Positions 35,336 to 46,703 of a stretch of 64,000 nt of DNA are shown piece by piece. Both the position numbers and the translations under genes were made by a program. Position 1 is the stretch's first letter, and each line of letters begins with the position of its first letter. This stretch comes from Thinopyrum elongatum (Eukaryota > Streptophyta > Magnoliopsida > Poales > Poaceae). The notes below the pieces were generated by a model that was given only the letters and a program-made list of their open reading frames with translations, searched no databases and was not told the DNA's origin. The stretch is from the NCBI GenBank assembly GCA_011799875.1, contig CM022300.1, positions 167,417,837-167,481,836 on the forward strand, given 5' to 3'.

Positions 35336-37919
35336 GCTCCCAGGGGTTCGATCCATGGACCTTTGGGTGTTGGCACGCGGGGTTGACAAGTCGGGCTGAC
35401 TGTGTGCTTGTGAAATTGTAGGAGACCGGGCCCACTTCAATAGAGAATGCACAAGACGAGCTTTTGGCCATGGATGACCGGTGATGCTTGGTGTGTACGC
35501 TGGCGAGCAACACGGCGACAAAAGCGGATGAAGAGCACTGGCGGGGGGTGCGGAAAAGATGAGGGTGCACGTGTTCATGCAGGAAGCGGAGGAAGGAGGC
35601 CGGAGCTCGAGCTTCGAGATGGAACTCGTCTCAGCTGCAGCGCACAACAATGCGAGGCAGTGCGGCTGCGGTAGGAGACAGTGATGTGGGCATGCTGTAT
35701 GGGGGAGGGTGGGCGTGCGTGGCAGCAAGGTGTGCAGGGTGCGCGTGTGCAGGAGCTTGTGTGAGGCCGGCCTAGCTAGCCATGGCTACGACCATGGTTG
35801 GCGGCTGGATCAGAGACGAAGCGCGTGGGTGCGTGGGTCTCGTGGCACGCACGAGATGAGAGGGTTGTGCGCCTACGTGCACGTGAGTGATGTGGTGGAG
35901 AGGGTGCGCGTGTTTGCAGGCATGGAGCTTGACGCTCCTCGGCCATGGCGACGGCAAGACGAAGCAGGGCCACGGCCTCGCAATCAAGCACGGCCGCGTG
36001 TGCAGATGCATGTGTGTGGAGGTGTGGCAGCAACGGTGCATCAAGGGTTGGCATGAGCAATGAAGCCAGCAGGCATGTACACAAGCAAGAAGCAGAGAGA
36101 AACAGAGGAGCAACGCGTGCAAGTAGGACAGCGGGCGAGGTCATCGGAGGAAACTCCAGCGACCAAAAGCTACGACGGAGGGGCGCGATCGATGCACGGG
36201 ACAAGCCTGCACTCCCGCGTGCAAATCATGGCACCAAACAACGACAGAGACATCGCCGGTGTTGGGAGGACAGAGGCGGCGGAGACCAACCCAACATGGT
36301 GAACGACGGGGTGAAACGGTTACTAGCTGGAAGAAAACGCACCTATAGAGGAGCCTAAGCCTAGCAATGCAAGGAAATGGGCAGGATGCCACCGGAGGAG
36401 CTCCGGCGACAACGACGTGCGGCGACGTGCTCGGCCGGGAAGGAATCAGGAGGGATAGAGACGCAATCGAGAAGACAAGGCATGGGGAGGAATCGGGTGC
36501 TCACCACAAACACGCGGGCGTGCTTGGATTGCCAAGAGGTGATCGGAGATGACCGGATGGCGCTGAAGACAGGAAGTGGCCGACGTCGGGGAAGAAGACC
36601 CTCGCGGCGTGCGCGTTGGCTCCTGGCATGAAGTAGAGGACACAAGGGAAGTAGAGGGACTTGGTGAATCTCCTGGACGAGGTGAGGAAGACGAAGATGA
36701 CGATCTTGACGCTCCTGAGGAAGAGGAGGGTGGTCACTGGAAGGATCAAGCTAAGCACGAGCTCAAATTCGACTCGGACATGGCGTCAGCTACCCTTACC
36801 TGGAGCAGCGGCGGCGCGGAGACAGGGGAATGGGGAGAGGGAAAACCCTAGGGGAGCTGCAGGGATTGTATAGGGGGCTAGGAGGCATCGCGGAGTCATG
36901 GTGAAACCACGGTGGCCATGTGCGCTCTTCACCGAGAGTTACTGTGACTGTGACAGAAGAAAAGTGCCAAGGTGGAAGAAAAGGAGGAAGGAGTGAGGAT
37001 GACATGTGGGTCCGGAGGATTGCACTGGAGAGAAAAATACCAGGGGGAGGCTAGGTTGGGCTGTGGGTTGCTGCTGCTGTAGTTGGGCTACGCAGAAGTT
37101 GGCTGGGCTGCACCGCTAAGCTCCTGTCATTTTCTTTTCCTTAATTCCTTCAGACAGGAAATAATTACAGAAAAGCACAGAGAGTTTGTAGAGGGTAGAA
37201 GCTAGTATGAGAATTAATATGAGCTTCTGGACATATGTACTATTTGAATAAATTGCTTTGGCCATTTTTAGAGGTAAAAAAATAAACCAAGTTTGAATTA
37301 ATTTCAAACTTGATGCAATTTTGAACCCAACCAAGACAACTCCAAAATAGATGATATTTGGCAGAGAGGTAAGTGACATGGCCTAATATTTATAGAGAAA
37401 GAATGAACATTTTTTGAGACCAGAAAACTACCACTTGACATGAATGCCAAAATTTGAAAGAAATGAAGAAGGAATTGTTTTGCACTTGGTGGAAGATCTT
37501 GATGAAAAGATGAAGATGGACAACACACAACAAATATGCACACTACAATGATGATCATGATGCATATGCAACAAAATGACAAAGGCAATATCACATCATG
37601 AAGCATATAACAAAGCAAGTGATAGGACCATGGCAAAATAAGGATGACACAATGCAATAATACAAGATGAACATGATGCAAGAAACAAAATATATGACAA
37701 TGCACTCAACATGATCATGGCATGGATTGGTTTGACTTGAGATAAAGATGCAAAAGAATTGGTCAAGAGGAGAGGACGAAGATCACACAAGATCACAACA
37801 AATTAAATACGCCACAAACAAGCAATGATGAATATGATGATGCATGGTGCAAAACAAAATAAAACACACAAGGATGAAGATAACACAAGATAATGGAGGT
37901 CTCGGTCTTGGGCTGTCAC
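35336..37919 (-). repeat. Old Sukkula-related LTR, right part
   Basis: Continuation of 22738-24715. It ends (minus-strand start) at TGTGACAGCCCAAGACCGAG, a TGTGACAGCCC-type LTR start. A GC-rich block at 35340-36860 resembles the promoter-proximal GC-rich block of the young LTRs. It is AT-rich towards 37919. The ORFs across it are compositional. Pieces total about 4.56 kb, close to the LTR length of the young element minus its missing end. Confidence 0.72.
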
Positions 37920-38116
37920 AATCACTAAAATAGAAATAAAGAGTCTTGAGCTTTTGCCAATCTTTGTCCTTAGCATATTGAAGGGGTTCCACATCATCTT
38001 GTCCTTGCCACTCCACTGTTGAACTTATCTGGAATATACTCGATAAAACTATTAGTCCAACAACCAATATGTTGACATTAATTACCAAAATCACCCAGGG
38101 AGCACTTGTGCTTTTA
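37920..38116 (-). repeat. Start fragment of the large solo LTR
   Basis: 197 bases from TAAAAGCACAAGTGCTCCC to the old Sukkula insertion point. It lies directly next to TSD copy GCATT at 38117. Confidence 0.75.
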
Positions 38117-38121
38117 GCATT
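38117..38121. repeat. TSD of the large solo LTR, right copy (GCATT)
   Basis: Partner of 13504-13508. Confidence 0.85.
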
Positions 38122-39322
38122 CTATCCAGAGTGTATGCATATATCAGATTTAAGTTGCTACCTCCGTCCAAAAGTACTTTCCATAGTTCGCAGCTGCCCC
38201 CAATTCGGTTGAGGACTAGTGCGGTGGGGCACCTGTTCGAGGTCGACCTCGGCTGATCTTTATGATCAAAGGTGATTGGCGTGTCTATCCACATGCCCTG
38301 AGTTGGCACTTGTCAGATAGAATTGATTTCCCACAGGGCTCGTTTGCGCTGGTTATTGGATGTGAAGGTCTCATAAATCATCATGATCTCGTCTTTGTTC
38401 GAGGACTGTTCTACGTGGCTGGGGTGCCTGCCAGGAGGGCGGGTCCTCCTTTAGCCACCTGCCTCACCAGCCAACAGTCGCGAAGGCTGTGAGTCGGGCA
38501 GGAATTAAGCAGAATAGCATGTATTGGGCATGGTTTATCCAGGAGGCCATCAAGGGTAGTCCCGGGGTGGCCAGAGGTTTTCATCTTCTTCCGAGGTCGC
38601 TTGGTCAGTATGTTCCGCTTGCGGGACTCGCAACGAGGTGCGGGTCTATCATGTTTTGAATTGTGTTCGCAGATCAAATCTATGCTTTCCCCAGCCAGCT
38701 AAGCATCTTTGATGGTGCAGAATCTAGACACCAGATCAGAAAATTCCAGGAGTGTTTGGACACAGCGGCGAGTGAGGGCGTTCGAAACGCCTTTATCCTT
38801 GCATTCGCACTAGAAGGCTATTATTATATCTGAGTCCTGGTTGTTTGTTATCTTGTTTTTGACAGACAAGAACCTATCCCAGAACTGTATGATTGATACT
38901 TCCGGGAGTTTTTGCACGTAGGCCAGATCCTAGACATCTGGTGGGCCCGAGTTATCATGGCGATATTCGATATGGGAGGTGGGTGGGTGAGTTTCAATCT
39001 CCATGGATCGCGGGCCCGAAGCCCTAGCATCCTCATCCCGTGTCAGGTCTGTGGCCGTCGGATCGACCGGGTTGATTCAAAGATTAGCTTCATCGGCTGC
39101 CTCTAGCTAGCCGATGTCTGAGTCGCATTCCAAAAAGTACCTCGGCCCTTCATCCCTGAACGAGGGTTCGGCAGGGGTCAGAGAGGAGTCATGGGTCACC
39201 TCGAGCTCGTGAAGAAGGAAGACGTTTCTGTGACAGAAGTTCCGTGCATGGGAATCCTGCCCGTGAGTTTGGAGTTGTTAACCGATGATCCCATCGATTC
39301 TTTTGTCGATCTCACAGTGCAA

Positions 39323-39340
39323 CTCTCAATGAAAGCACCA
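39323..39340 (-). other. Primer-binding site region of Gypsy C
   Basis: TGGTGCTTTCATTGAGAG on the minus strand, immediately inside the 5' LTR. I have not assigned the tRNA. Confidence 0.65.
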
Positions 39341-39341
39341 G

Positions 39342-39832
39342 TGTCAGTGTTAAAACTGGCAGACCTCGGGGTAGGGGGTCCCGAGCTGTGGATCTTAGAC
39401 ATATGGTAACAGGAACAAGGAGGCGATGTTTACCCAGGTTCGGGCCCTATTGATGGAGGTAAAACCCTACGTCTTGCTCTTGTTTGTATTGATGGAGATG
39501 TATCGAATACAAAGTTGATCTACCTCGAGATCATCAGATGTGTTCTAACTCTAGGGCTAGGTGAATGAGATTGCATTAATGTCCCCTCCATGGGCTAAAC
39601 CATTTGGCTTATATACAGGCTAGGTAGGGTATCTAGGGTTAGAAGGTCGTTATCTTGGCGTGGAGGCAGCAGGACAAATCTTGGAGTATACGACAAGTCG
39701 GTAGATGCAGTCTCAATCATGCCTCTAGCATGCAGCTTCCGGAGTCCATCTTAAGAAGAATGAGGGCCCACTGGCCCATCCCAAGGAGCATGTGCCGACT
39801 AGGTTAGTACCCCCTAGTCCAGGACACTGTCA
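39342..39832 (-). repeat. 5' LTR of Gypsy C
   Basis: 491 bases, TGACAGTGTCC...AACACTGACA on the minus strand, with GTTCGGGCCC-type sequence shared with many Triticeae Gypsy LTRs. The next five bases outward are CTCTT. Confidence 0.85.
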
Positions 39833-40138
39833 CTCTTCCTCGCAAACCAAATGCTATGATTTACAAGTTTAAAATGAAAAGGCGGTACACTTACGCACAC
39901 CTATCGTGGTCGCACTTCACCCTCACATAGTCGGTCCGGCACGCCACAAACTCAAGGGAACATGCCTCGGCTTGCCTTTTTCACTGACTCGTGGTACCGC
40001 ATGTGATCAAACCAAACTCAGCCATCCAACAGCTGACACCTAATTTTCATTCATATAGTATGTTTATGAGGCCTCTATATTAAATATGTGTTCACACAGA
40101 AAAAAGATCCCTAAAAACAACAACATAAAGAAAAACTA
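39833..40138 (-). other. Presumed 3' flank of the broken coding sequence
   Basis: About 300 bases between the Gypsy C LTR and the stop codon of the disrupted frame at 40139. It is AT-leaning with no repeat signature I recognise. By position it is 3' untranslated or flanking DNA of that gene. A clean polyadenylation signal cannot be asserted. Confidence 0.45.
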
Positions 40139-40195
40139 TCATTGCTTGTGGAATGAGCTGGCCTCGTCGTCTTTCGCTTCCGGCGCGAACCAACC
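40139..40195 (-). pseudogene. C-terminal 18 codons and stop of an unrecognised gene, split by Gypsy E
   Basis: On the minus strand this reads WFAPEAKDDEASSFHKQ and a TGA stop (40139-40141). It is in frame with 57442-58047 once Gypsy E and one CAACC copy are disregarded, which argues that both belonged to one exon. See that entry for the rest of the sequence. Confidence 0.68.
40191..40195. repeat. TSD of Gypsy E, left copy (CAACC)
   Basis: Partner at 57437-57441. Confidence 0.88.
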
Positions 40196-41111
40196 TATTG
40201 TGGTTCGACACGATCACCTATGGGGCCATCGGCCCCTTAGTGGTTCGGCAAGGGGGAAGGGCATGTTGCACAAAGAGCGGAGGTTATAGAACGGCACGGC
40301 AATGGTGACGCGGGTGGTTTTACCTAGGTTCGGGCCGCCGCAAGGTGTAAAACCCTACTCCTGCTTTGGTGGATTAAGTGGTAGACCGTGGCGAATGCGC
40401 AGTGCTCAAGCCCAGCAAGGTTGCCTCGGGGAGAGCAGCTACGCACGTATGAGTGTACAAGGGTCCGAATCCTTTCTAAGGTTGCCTCAGCCCCCCTTTT
40501 ATTGGTAAAGGGGTTACCACAGTGGCAAAACAGTCATTATCCAGTGATTAGATAGCCACAGTGCTATCATACCTAACTCTGCATATAGGATAAGGTGCAT
40601 TAAATGCACCGCTTAGTGTCACGTCGTGGATGCAGCCCGGCAAGCCTTGCCATGCCATTCAACCACCTTCTCGCCTACCTGCGTGAGACGCCTCTGGACA
40701 GGTGTCATTTAGGGGTGATCTTCATCAGAAATGGCTGCCACGTGCTGAATGCCTGCCACTTATTCACTTGAGAGCTCGACACCGTACCGATAAGTGACTT
40801 GCATCACTGTGAGGTGGAGCGGTGGAGCCTTGGCGGGATAACAGGCCGCCAGCGCCCCGACAAGCCTTGCCGGGGAGGTCTTGGGACTTGCTCTTGGGGT
40901 AACCTCGACCTGACCAGGCTCGCCTGCCCGGCAAGGGAGGCTTTTTCCCTTGGTGATATCTCGCTATCTAGGCTTGTCTTGGTCTTCTTGATCTGCCCAT
41001 TGATTCTTCAAAGAGCTATTCTCCCGCTTGGCCTTGTCTTGGATGCTAGAACCTTGCCCTTGAGCCTGTATATAGTCAGGGCAACATACACCAGGGTTTG
41101 TTGCACCGACA
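40196..41111 (-). repeat. 3' LTR of Gypsy E
   Basis: 916 bases, TGTCGGTGCAACAAACCC at its start (minus strand) and CACAATA at its end, decayed from the CACGACA of the 5' LTR. Confidence 0.9.
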
Positions 41112-41124
41112 GGAGCCCCCGGGC
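41112..41124 (-). other. Polypurine tract of Gypsy E
   Basis: GCCCGGGGGCTCC on the minus strand, abutting the 3' LTR. Identical to the tract of Gypsy F. Confidence 0.82.
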
Positions 41125-41581
41125 CTGGCCCGAACGCGCTGCTGAGCGACGTCGGGGTAGGTCCTATCTAGTACACAGGCGAAGAGTTTGTGATAGCTCA
41201 TCCTTTTATATTTTCATTGCCTCTTCATCAATCAGTGCTTGAGTCAGTTTCCGATTTTCCCATGCGTCGTGCGACGCCAATTGTGGTGGGGCCATTTCTG
41301 TAATGGCCCGTGAATGACTTTAACCCACGGGGGAGTAACTGCCAATTCACTCATCCCACCACGCCCTTATCCTTTGCCGCGTATGCTGCATGAATCAAGT
41401 AGGGTAGGTAACGGAGGCGCGTGGCACAGGAAAGAGCGTCATGGCAAAGGCTTGGTCTTCTTGGATTGGTGTAGGAAAGCGGCAATCGGATCTGGCCGTC
41501 GGTGGTAGCTTGAACGGGTCGGATCAGAAAAAAGCCCCTCGAGGGTGGAGGTGAAGGATCAGCCCACAGCCCCAGCCTGCC

Positions 41582-41588
41582 TATAAAA
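41582..41588 (+). promoter_or_regulatory. Antisense TATA box in Gypsy E
   Basis: TATAAAA on the plus strand, opposite to gag-pol, 75 bases before the ATG at 41663 and about 470 bases inside the 3' LTR. Gypsy F has the same arrangement at 59409. Confidence 0.5.
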
Positions 41589-41662
41589 AAGGGGGTGCGA
41601 GAGGGAACCGAGGCACCCATCCACACACCTCTTCCCTTTTACTTCTTGCCTCCCTCTTTGTT

Positions 41663-42163
41663 ATGTCAAGGGAGGGAGACCGGGGCCAGGCCCCGGGCTC
41701 TAGCCCGGGGGTGGCAATGCCGAACACTCACATTGACGCTCGGGGAGTGAGTCTGGTCCGGGGTTGTAGGAGATGCGGCTGTCGCAGACGTGCGCGCCAA
41801 ATCGACTGCAGTGTGGGAGGCATTGCGCTCCTCCAGAATGGTGGAGCGCTCGTTTCCCCCACACAAGCCAGCTGCCTGGAGGGTAGTACTTACCCTTGCC
41901 ACAAGTCATCGAGGTTTGTCATCCCGTCGGCGAGGTCCCTGGGGCTTCCGGCGCCCATCTGTGGTGCTGTGCTCGTGATCCTTGGTAATCCCAGCACTGC
42001 CCTCTCTAGTGAGGTCGGAGTTGACGTTGAAGATGGCGATGCCTTTCTGCTCGCCAAGGTGGGGAGTGGCGCTCCTCGCACTCTTCGGACACCGCCGCCG
42101 TCTGCCACCTCTCCGAGGGAGGTGACGGGCCGAGAGGTCGGCGTCCTCCTGGAGCAATGGTGA
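41663..42163 (+). CDS. Opposite-strand ORF of Gypsy E, no recognised domain
   Basis: 166 codons from an ATG downstream of a TATA box, on the strand opposite to the polyprotein. The translation is Gly/Arg/Ser/Pro-rich (starting MSREGDRG) with no domain I recognise, and overlapping frames are also open because the region is GC-rich. Its significance comes from position: Gypsy F carries a B3-domain frame at the equivalent place. Sequence downstream (about 42700-42740, TTTATCCATGTTTGTGTTC) matches the 3' region of the F unit (about 60388-60415). It may be a decayed version of the same accessory gene. Protein-coding status is uncertain. Confidence 0.35.
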   Translation: MSREGDRGQAPGSSPGVAMPNTHIDARGVSLVRGCRRCGCRRRARQIDCSVGGIALLQNGGALVSPTQASCLEGSTYPCHKSSRFVIPSARSLGLPAPICGAVLVILGNPSTALSSEVGVDVEDGDAFLLAKVGSGAPRTLRTPPPSATSPREVTGREVGVLLEQW

Positions 42164-43389
42164 TGAGGAAAAAACGAGGGAAGATGGAGAAGGCGGGTGG
42201 CAGGCCGTCAGGTTGGAGTACGATGGCACCGACGCCTTCGTCTCGTATTGCTGGCCCGCTGCCTCATCTTTCCACTCTTCCCCACCCTCCCCGGCACCAT
42301 CATCACCGGCCTCTTCTGGACGGCTGCCGGGGAGGGGGACACTCTCTTGGTGCCTTCGCCTCCTCCAGCAGTCTTCCAACTGAGCTCTGGCAGGCTCCCC
42401 CTACCGGTGCCTGTGCTAGGACGCCTTGCTAGCCCTGGGGGTGGTGACCAGGGCACCGCCGAGCTGCTCTCTCTGCCCCCCTCCTTCGCAGCCTTGCCAC
42501 ACCCGATCTTGTTAGGCCGCGCCCGGCAGGTCCTAACGGGGTCGGGCTGGGCTTCTGCTCAGGCACTCATTTTGCCCTCTTCGCCTCCCGCTGTAGTTCC
42601 TAGGAGGAGACAGACAAGAAAGGGATTACGGGGCACTTATCTTTTTTCAGTCTAAGACATGTAGGCATTTTGCCAAACTTTAGTCTCAAATATGTAATCT
42701 TCTTTATCCATGTTTGTGTTCTGTAAGATCTGTACTTGCTTATTCGCATATTAATGAATAAGACAAGATTTGCCGGGTAATTGTGCATGTATTACGTCCA
42801 TGCAGAGTTGAGATTCCTCTATACATTTAAGTAAACAAGTTATCTCCGGCAAGCTATCCAGTCGGTTCCTTCCGTTTGTTGCCGCGGGGCTTAGCCTGTC
42901 GGGCTCAAAACTATGGAAAGGGACCAGCCCCTGGTCGAACCTCCTTCATCAAAGGCCACTACAACCACCTTGACTGAAGCAATGTTCGGGATAAAGGATG
43001 GGAGCACCTATGCTTCGAAGGAGACAAGGTTTTCATATGCACAAGTTTTCATCTTACAGAACATTTATGGACAAGAACGAACTTATCTGTTTGTCTTCTC
43101 GGGGACCGATATGTAGGCTTGTCTTCGTTTCTTCTCTTTGTGACTGAGTCTGCGGCAAGAGCCCTGCGGTTAAACGCAGAGGAAAACAATGCTACATATG
43201 CTCTTATCTACATGATCATGCCATGCTCATGTTATGCTATGCATGCATGCAAGTTTTTGCGGCCCCCAGCGCTTCGTTTATTTATCTGCTGCTCAGGGTC
43301 TGCGCCTAGCTTTGTACCAAGGGTTATATGTAGCATCGGCAAAGCTTGTACAAAAGGGTGGCTGCCGGGCAGGGCCCGACAGCCGCGCC
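42164..43389. other. 3' internal region of Gypsy E
   Basis: Between the opposite-strand ORF and the end of pol. GC-rich to 42640, then AT-richer, with the segment shared with Gypsy F around 42700-42740. The frame at 42197-42655 (+) is Pro/Leu-rich and I do not claim it. Nothing else is recognised. Confidence 0.6.
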
Positions 43390-45103
43390 TTATGGGTAGA
43401 ACTTACGTAGATGCTCAATATTCCATGAGCTTTGCAATTGAATGCCATCTCCGGTCTCCAGACGGACTGCGCCAGGTCTGGTTACTCGTACCACCCAGTA
43501 AGGGCCTTCCCACTTTGGCGTCAACTTGTTTGTACCCTTGGCGGACTGAACACGCCTAAGGACAAGGTCGCCTTCCTCAAGGCTCCGGGGATGAACCATG
43601 CGGCTGTGATAGCGGCGTAGGGATTGCTGATAGCGTGCAACACGCATAACAGCCCAGAGATGGTTCTCCTCGAGGAGCACGGCATCGTTATGCCAGTGCT
43701 GCTCTTGCTCTACTTCATCATAGGCAAGTACTCGAGGTGACCCGTATATGAGTTCCGTGGGGATCACTGCTTCTGCCCCATAGACTAGGGAGAAGGGAGT
43801 CTGGCCGGTAGCTCGATTTGGTGTCGTACGGAGGGACCAAAGAACCACCGACAGCTCATCAATCTAGCGCCTGCCGCATTTCTGCAGCCTATCAAATGTT
43901 CTTGTCTTGAGTCCTCGTAGCACTTCAGCGTTTGGCCTCTCAGCTTGTCCATTGCTTCTGGGATGAGCAACAGAGGCAAATGAAACCTTGCTTTCGAGGG
44001 CTTGAACGTATTGCATGAAGGCGCGGCTCGTGAACTGGGTGCCGTTGTTAGTGATGACCCTGGCGGGTACTCCAAAGCAGCACACCAGTCCTTTCAAGAA
44101 CTTGATAGCTGATTGGGTGGTCACCTTCCTCACGGGCTCCACTTCCGGCCACTTTGTGAAGTTGTCGATGGCGACGTACAAGAACTCAAAGCCCCCAGTA
44201 GCATGGGGGAAGGGGCCCAAGATGTCGAGCTCCCAGACCGAAAAGGGCCATGACAAAGGGATCGTCTAGAGAGCTTGAGTAGGTTGATGGATATTCTTGG
44301 AGTGGAACTGGCAGGCTTCACATCTGGTGACTAGCTCGATTCCATCTTGGAGGGCCGTGGGCCAGTAGAAACCTTGCCGGAAAGCTTTTCCGACCAAGGC
44401 CCTTGATCCAATATGCGAGCCGCACACGCCTCCGTGTATCTCTGCCAACAGTTCCTTCCCCTCTTCCCGGCAAATGCACTTCAATTTCACACCATTGGGC
44501 CTCCTTCTGTATAGTGCATCATCGACAAACTGATACATACTGGTCCTCCGGGCTAATCTTTCAGCCTCTTCTTGCTCTTCGGGAAGTTCTCCTATTTGGA
44601 GGTAACGGACTATGTGTTGCACCCAAGTTGGAGCCTGAGGCTCGAGAACAAAGATCAGCGGCACCTCCTTGTTCGTGGGAGAGCATGCCTCAACCGTGAG
44701 GATTGGTAATTTGGTGGGAGGGTGCTGCTCGCCAAGCGAAGTGGAGTTGTTCCCGCCAACCTCTCTGCCGAGGGCTTCTGGAAGCTCTGCCGATAGAGCC
44801 TTGCCGAAGTCCAGTTTCCTCCTCTTTTTTTCCATTGTTGCCAAGGATACAGAGGGCTGAGTTAGGTGGAGAACAAAAGTCCCTGGTTCCACAGGAAGCT
44901 TTTGCGCACCACACTTTGACAGATGATCAGCAATGCTATTTTCCGCACGGGGTACGTGCTTGGTTTGCAATCCATCAAAGTGCTCCTCCAGCTTTCTGAC
45001 TTCCTCCACGTATCCCTCCATCAATGGACTCTGATAATCCTTGTTCACTTGCCTCACCACAAGCTGTGAGTCTCCTCGTATGATCATCTTCTTAATCCCT
45101 CCC
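43390..45103 (-). pseudogene. Gypsy E RNase H end and integrase
   Basis: Read leftwards from the insertion site: RNase H C-terminal part (IIRGDSQLVVRQVNKDYQSP), a linker, then the integrase zinc domain (HGGVCGSHIG...TRCEACQ). The catalytic core has ELDILGPF (Asp), ITNNGTQFTS (the second Asp has become Asn) and NGQAERPNAEVL (Glu). The C-terminal part ends LRKFYP with TAA at 43390-43392. Two TAG stops interrupt it (44263-44265 and near 43866, the latter where Gypsy F has Trp). It has no chromodomain. Confidence 0.9.
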
Positions 45104-46687
45104 TGCAACTTCTTGAGCTTGCGTTGGTTTTTCCCTTGAAGAGGAAAGGGTGATGCAGCAAAGTAGAGATAAGTATTTCCCTTAGTTAGAGAACCAAGGT
45201 ATCAATCCAGTAGGAGGCACAATCAAGTCTCCAATCTATACACCTACACAAATAATCAAACACTTGCACCCAACGCGATAAAGGGGTTGTCAATCCCTTC
45301 ACGGTCAATTGCAATGGTGAGATCTGATAGAGATAGATATAAAAGATCACTAAAACATAAAAAATAAAAGTAAATAAATTGCAGCAAGATATTTTTGGTA
45401 TTTTTGGTTTATAGATCTGAAAATATATAAGGGAAAATAGACCCGGGGGCCATAGGTTTACCTAGAGGCTTTTCTCTTGAAGGAAAATAATACAGTGGTT
45501 GAACAAATTACTGTCGAGCAATTGATAGAAAAGCGCAAAGTTATGACGATATCCAAGGCAATGATTATGCATCTAGGCATCACGTCCGTGTCAAGTAGAC
45601 CGAAACAATTCTGCATCTACTACTATTACTCCACACAACGACCGACTCCTGCCTGCATCTAGAGTATTAAGTTCAAGAGAACAGAGTAACACATTGAGTA
45701 AGATGACATGATGTAGAGGGATAAACTCAAGCATTATGATGAAAACCCCATCTTTTTATCCTTGATAGCAACAATACAATACGTGCCTCGCTACCCCTAC
45801 TATGTCACTGGGTGAGGACACCGCAAGATTGAACCCAAAACTAAGCACCTCTCCCATTGCAAGAAATACCAATCTAGTTGGCCAAACCAAACTGATAATT
45901 CAAAGAAAAATACAAAGATATCAAATCATGCATATAAGAATTCAGAGAAGATTCAAATAATATTCATAGATAATCTGATCATAAATCCACAATTCATTGG
46001 ATCTCGACAAATACACCGCAAAAGAATATTACATCGGATAGAACTCCAAGAACATCGAGGAGAACATGGTATTGAAGATCATAGAGAGAGAAGAAGCCAT
46101 CCAGCTACTAGCTATGGACCCGTAGGTCTGAGGTAAACTACTCACGCTTCATCAGAAGGGCAATAAGGCTGATGTAGATGCCCTCTGTGATCGAATCCCC
46201 CTCCGGCAGATCACCGAAAGAGGCCCCAAGATGGGATCTCATGGGAGCAGAGGCTTGCAGCGGTGGAAAAGTGTTTTCGTGGATGCCACTGATGGTCTGG
46301 GAATATTTGGGAATTTATAGGCCGAACATTAGGGTTAGAGGAGCTCCGAGGGACCCACAAGGCAGGGGGAGCCCCTCCCCCCGGGGGCGTGCCCTGCACC
46401 CTTGCCGTCGCCTCGGGACTCCTTTTCCTTGGTCTCCAAGTCCTACGTGTGTCTTTTGGTCCGAGAAAAATCATCGTAAAGTTTTATTCTGTTTGGACTT
46501 CGTTTGATATTCCTTTTCCGCGAAACTCAAAAACAAGGAAAAAACAGAAACTAGCACTGGGCTCTGGGTTTATAGGTTAGTCCCAAAAATAATATAAAAT
46601 AGCATATTAATGTATATAAAACATCCAAAATAGATAATATAATAGCATGGAACAATCAGAAATTATAGATACGTTGGAGACGTATCA
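45104..46687 (-). repeat. 3' LTR of the Sabrina-like element
   Basis: 1584 bases, collinear with 50602-52174 with many small differences. Confidence 0.9.
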
Positions 46688-46688
46688 A

Positions 46689-46703
46689 GCATCCCCAAGC
46701 TTA
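46689..46703 (-). other. Polypurine tract of the Sabrina-like element
   Basis: TAAGCTTGGGGATGC on the minus strand, next to the 3' LTR. The same 15-17 base motif recurs inside the element at 48790-48806, 48846-48863 (one mismatch class) and 50085-50101. Confidence 0.75.

Larger units (their letters stand above)
13509..38116 (-). mobile_element. Solo LTR of a large-LTR Copia-like family, expanded by nested insertions
   Basis: Native LTR pieces: 37920-38116 (LTR start, minus strand), 22483-22737 and 13509-14226 (LTR end). The start resembles the GTGATTTTGGTAATTAATGTCAACAT-type opening, and the end carries the CACCCCCCCTCTAG...CTCTTCTCGATCCTTT tail typical of SIRE/Maximus-like LTRs. No internal domain is present and the 5-bp TSD is intact, so this is a solo LTR left by LTR-LTR recombination. 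The termini have mutated (TA...GA for TG...CA). Copia B and the Sukkula-type nest lie within it. The family name is uncertain. Confidence 0.75.
38117..39341 (-). pseudogene. Gypsy C gag remnant and protease N-terminus
   Basis: The protease shows the active-site motif LLDGGSNLNLIYA (about 38150-38190, the D-G-G-S form typical of Tat elements). It is open up to the GCATT insertion site and resumes in frame at 13508. Upstream, a gag zinc-finger-like segment (CPIH...THSLRDCWL) is readable at 38411-38677. The first gag codons near 39300 meet a stop within about 40 codons. Gag is only about 0.9 kb here, so part is deleted. Confidence 0.8.
11940..39832 (-). mobile_element. Gypsy element C (Tat-like), 5' half, heavily nested
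   Basis: Ty3/Gypsy retrotransposon on the minus strand: 5' LTR 39342-39832, primer site 39323-39340, gag/protease 38117-39341, protease/RT 11940-13508. The two coding parts join in frame across the solo LTR at 13509-38116. Its 3' half lies left of the second CACTA, outside the window. The right flanking pentamer is CTCTT. The order protease, RT and the D-G-G-S protease motif place it with Tat-like Gypsy elements; the family name is not assigned. Confidence 0.85.

Noticed and set aside
35126..36851. Multiple overlapping ORFs in the old LTR
   Set aside because: Compositionally open in many frames, no domain, and the position corresponds to the GC-rich part of the Sukkula LTR.
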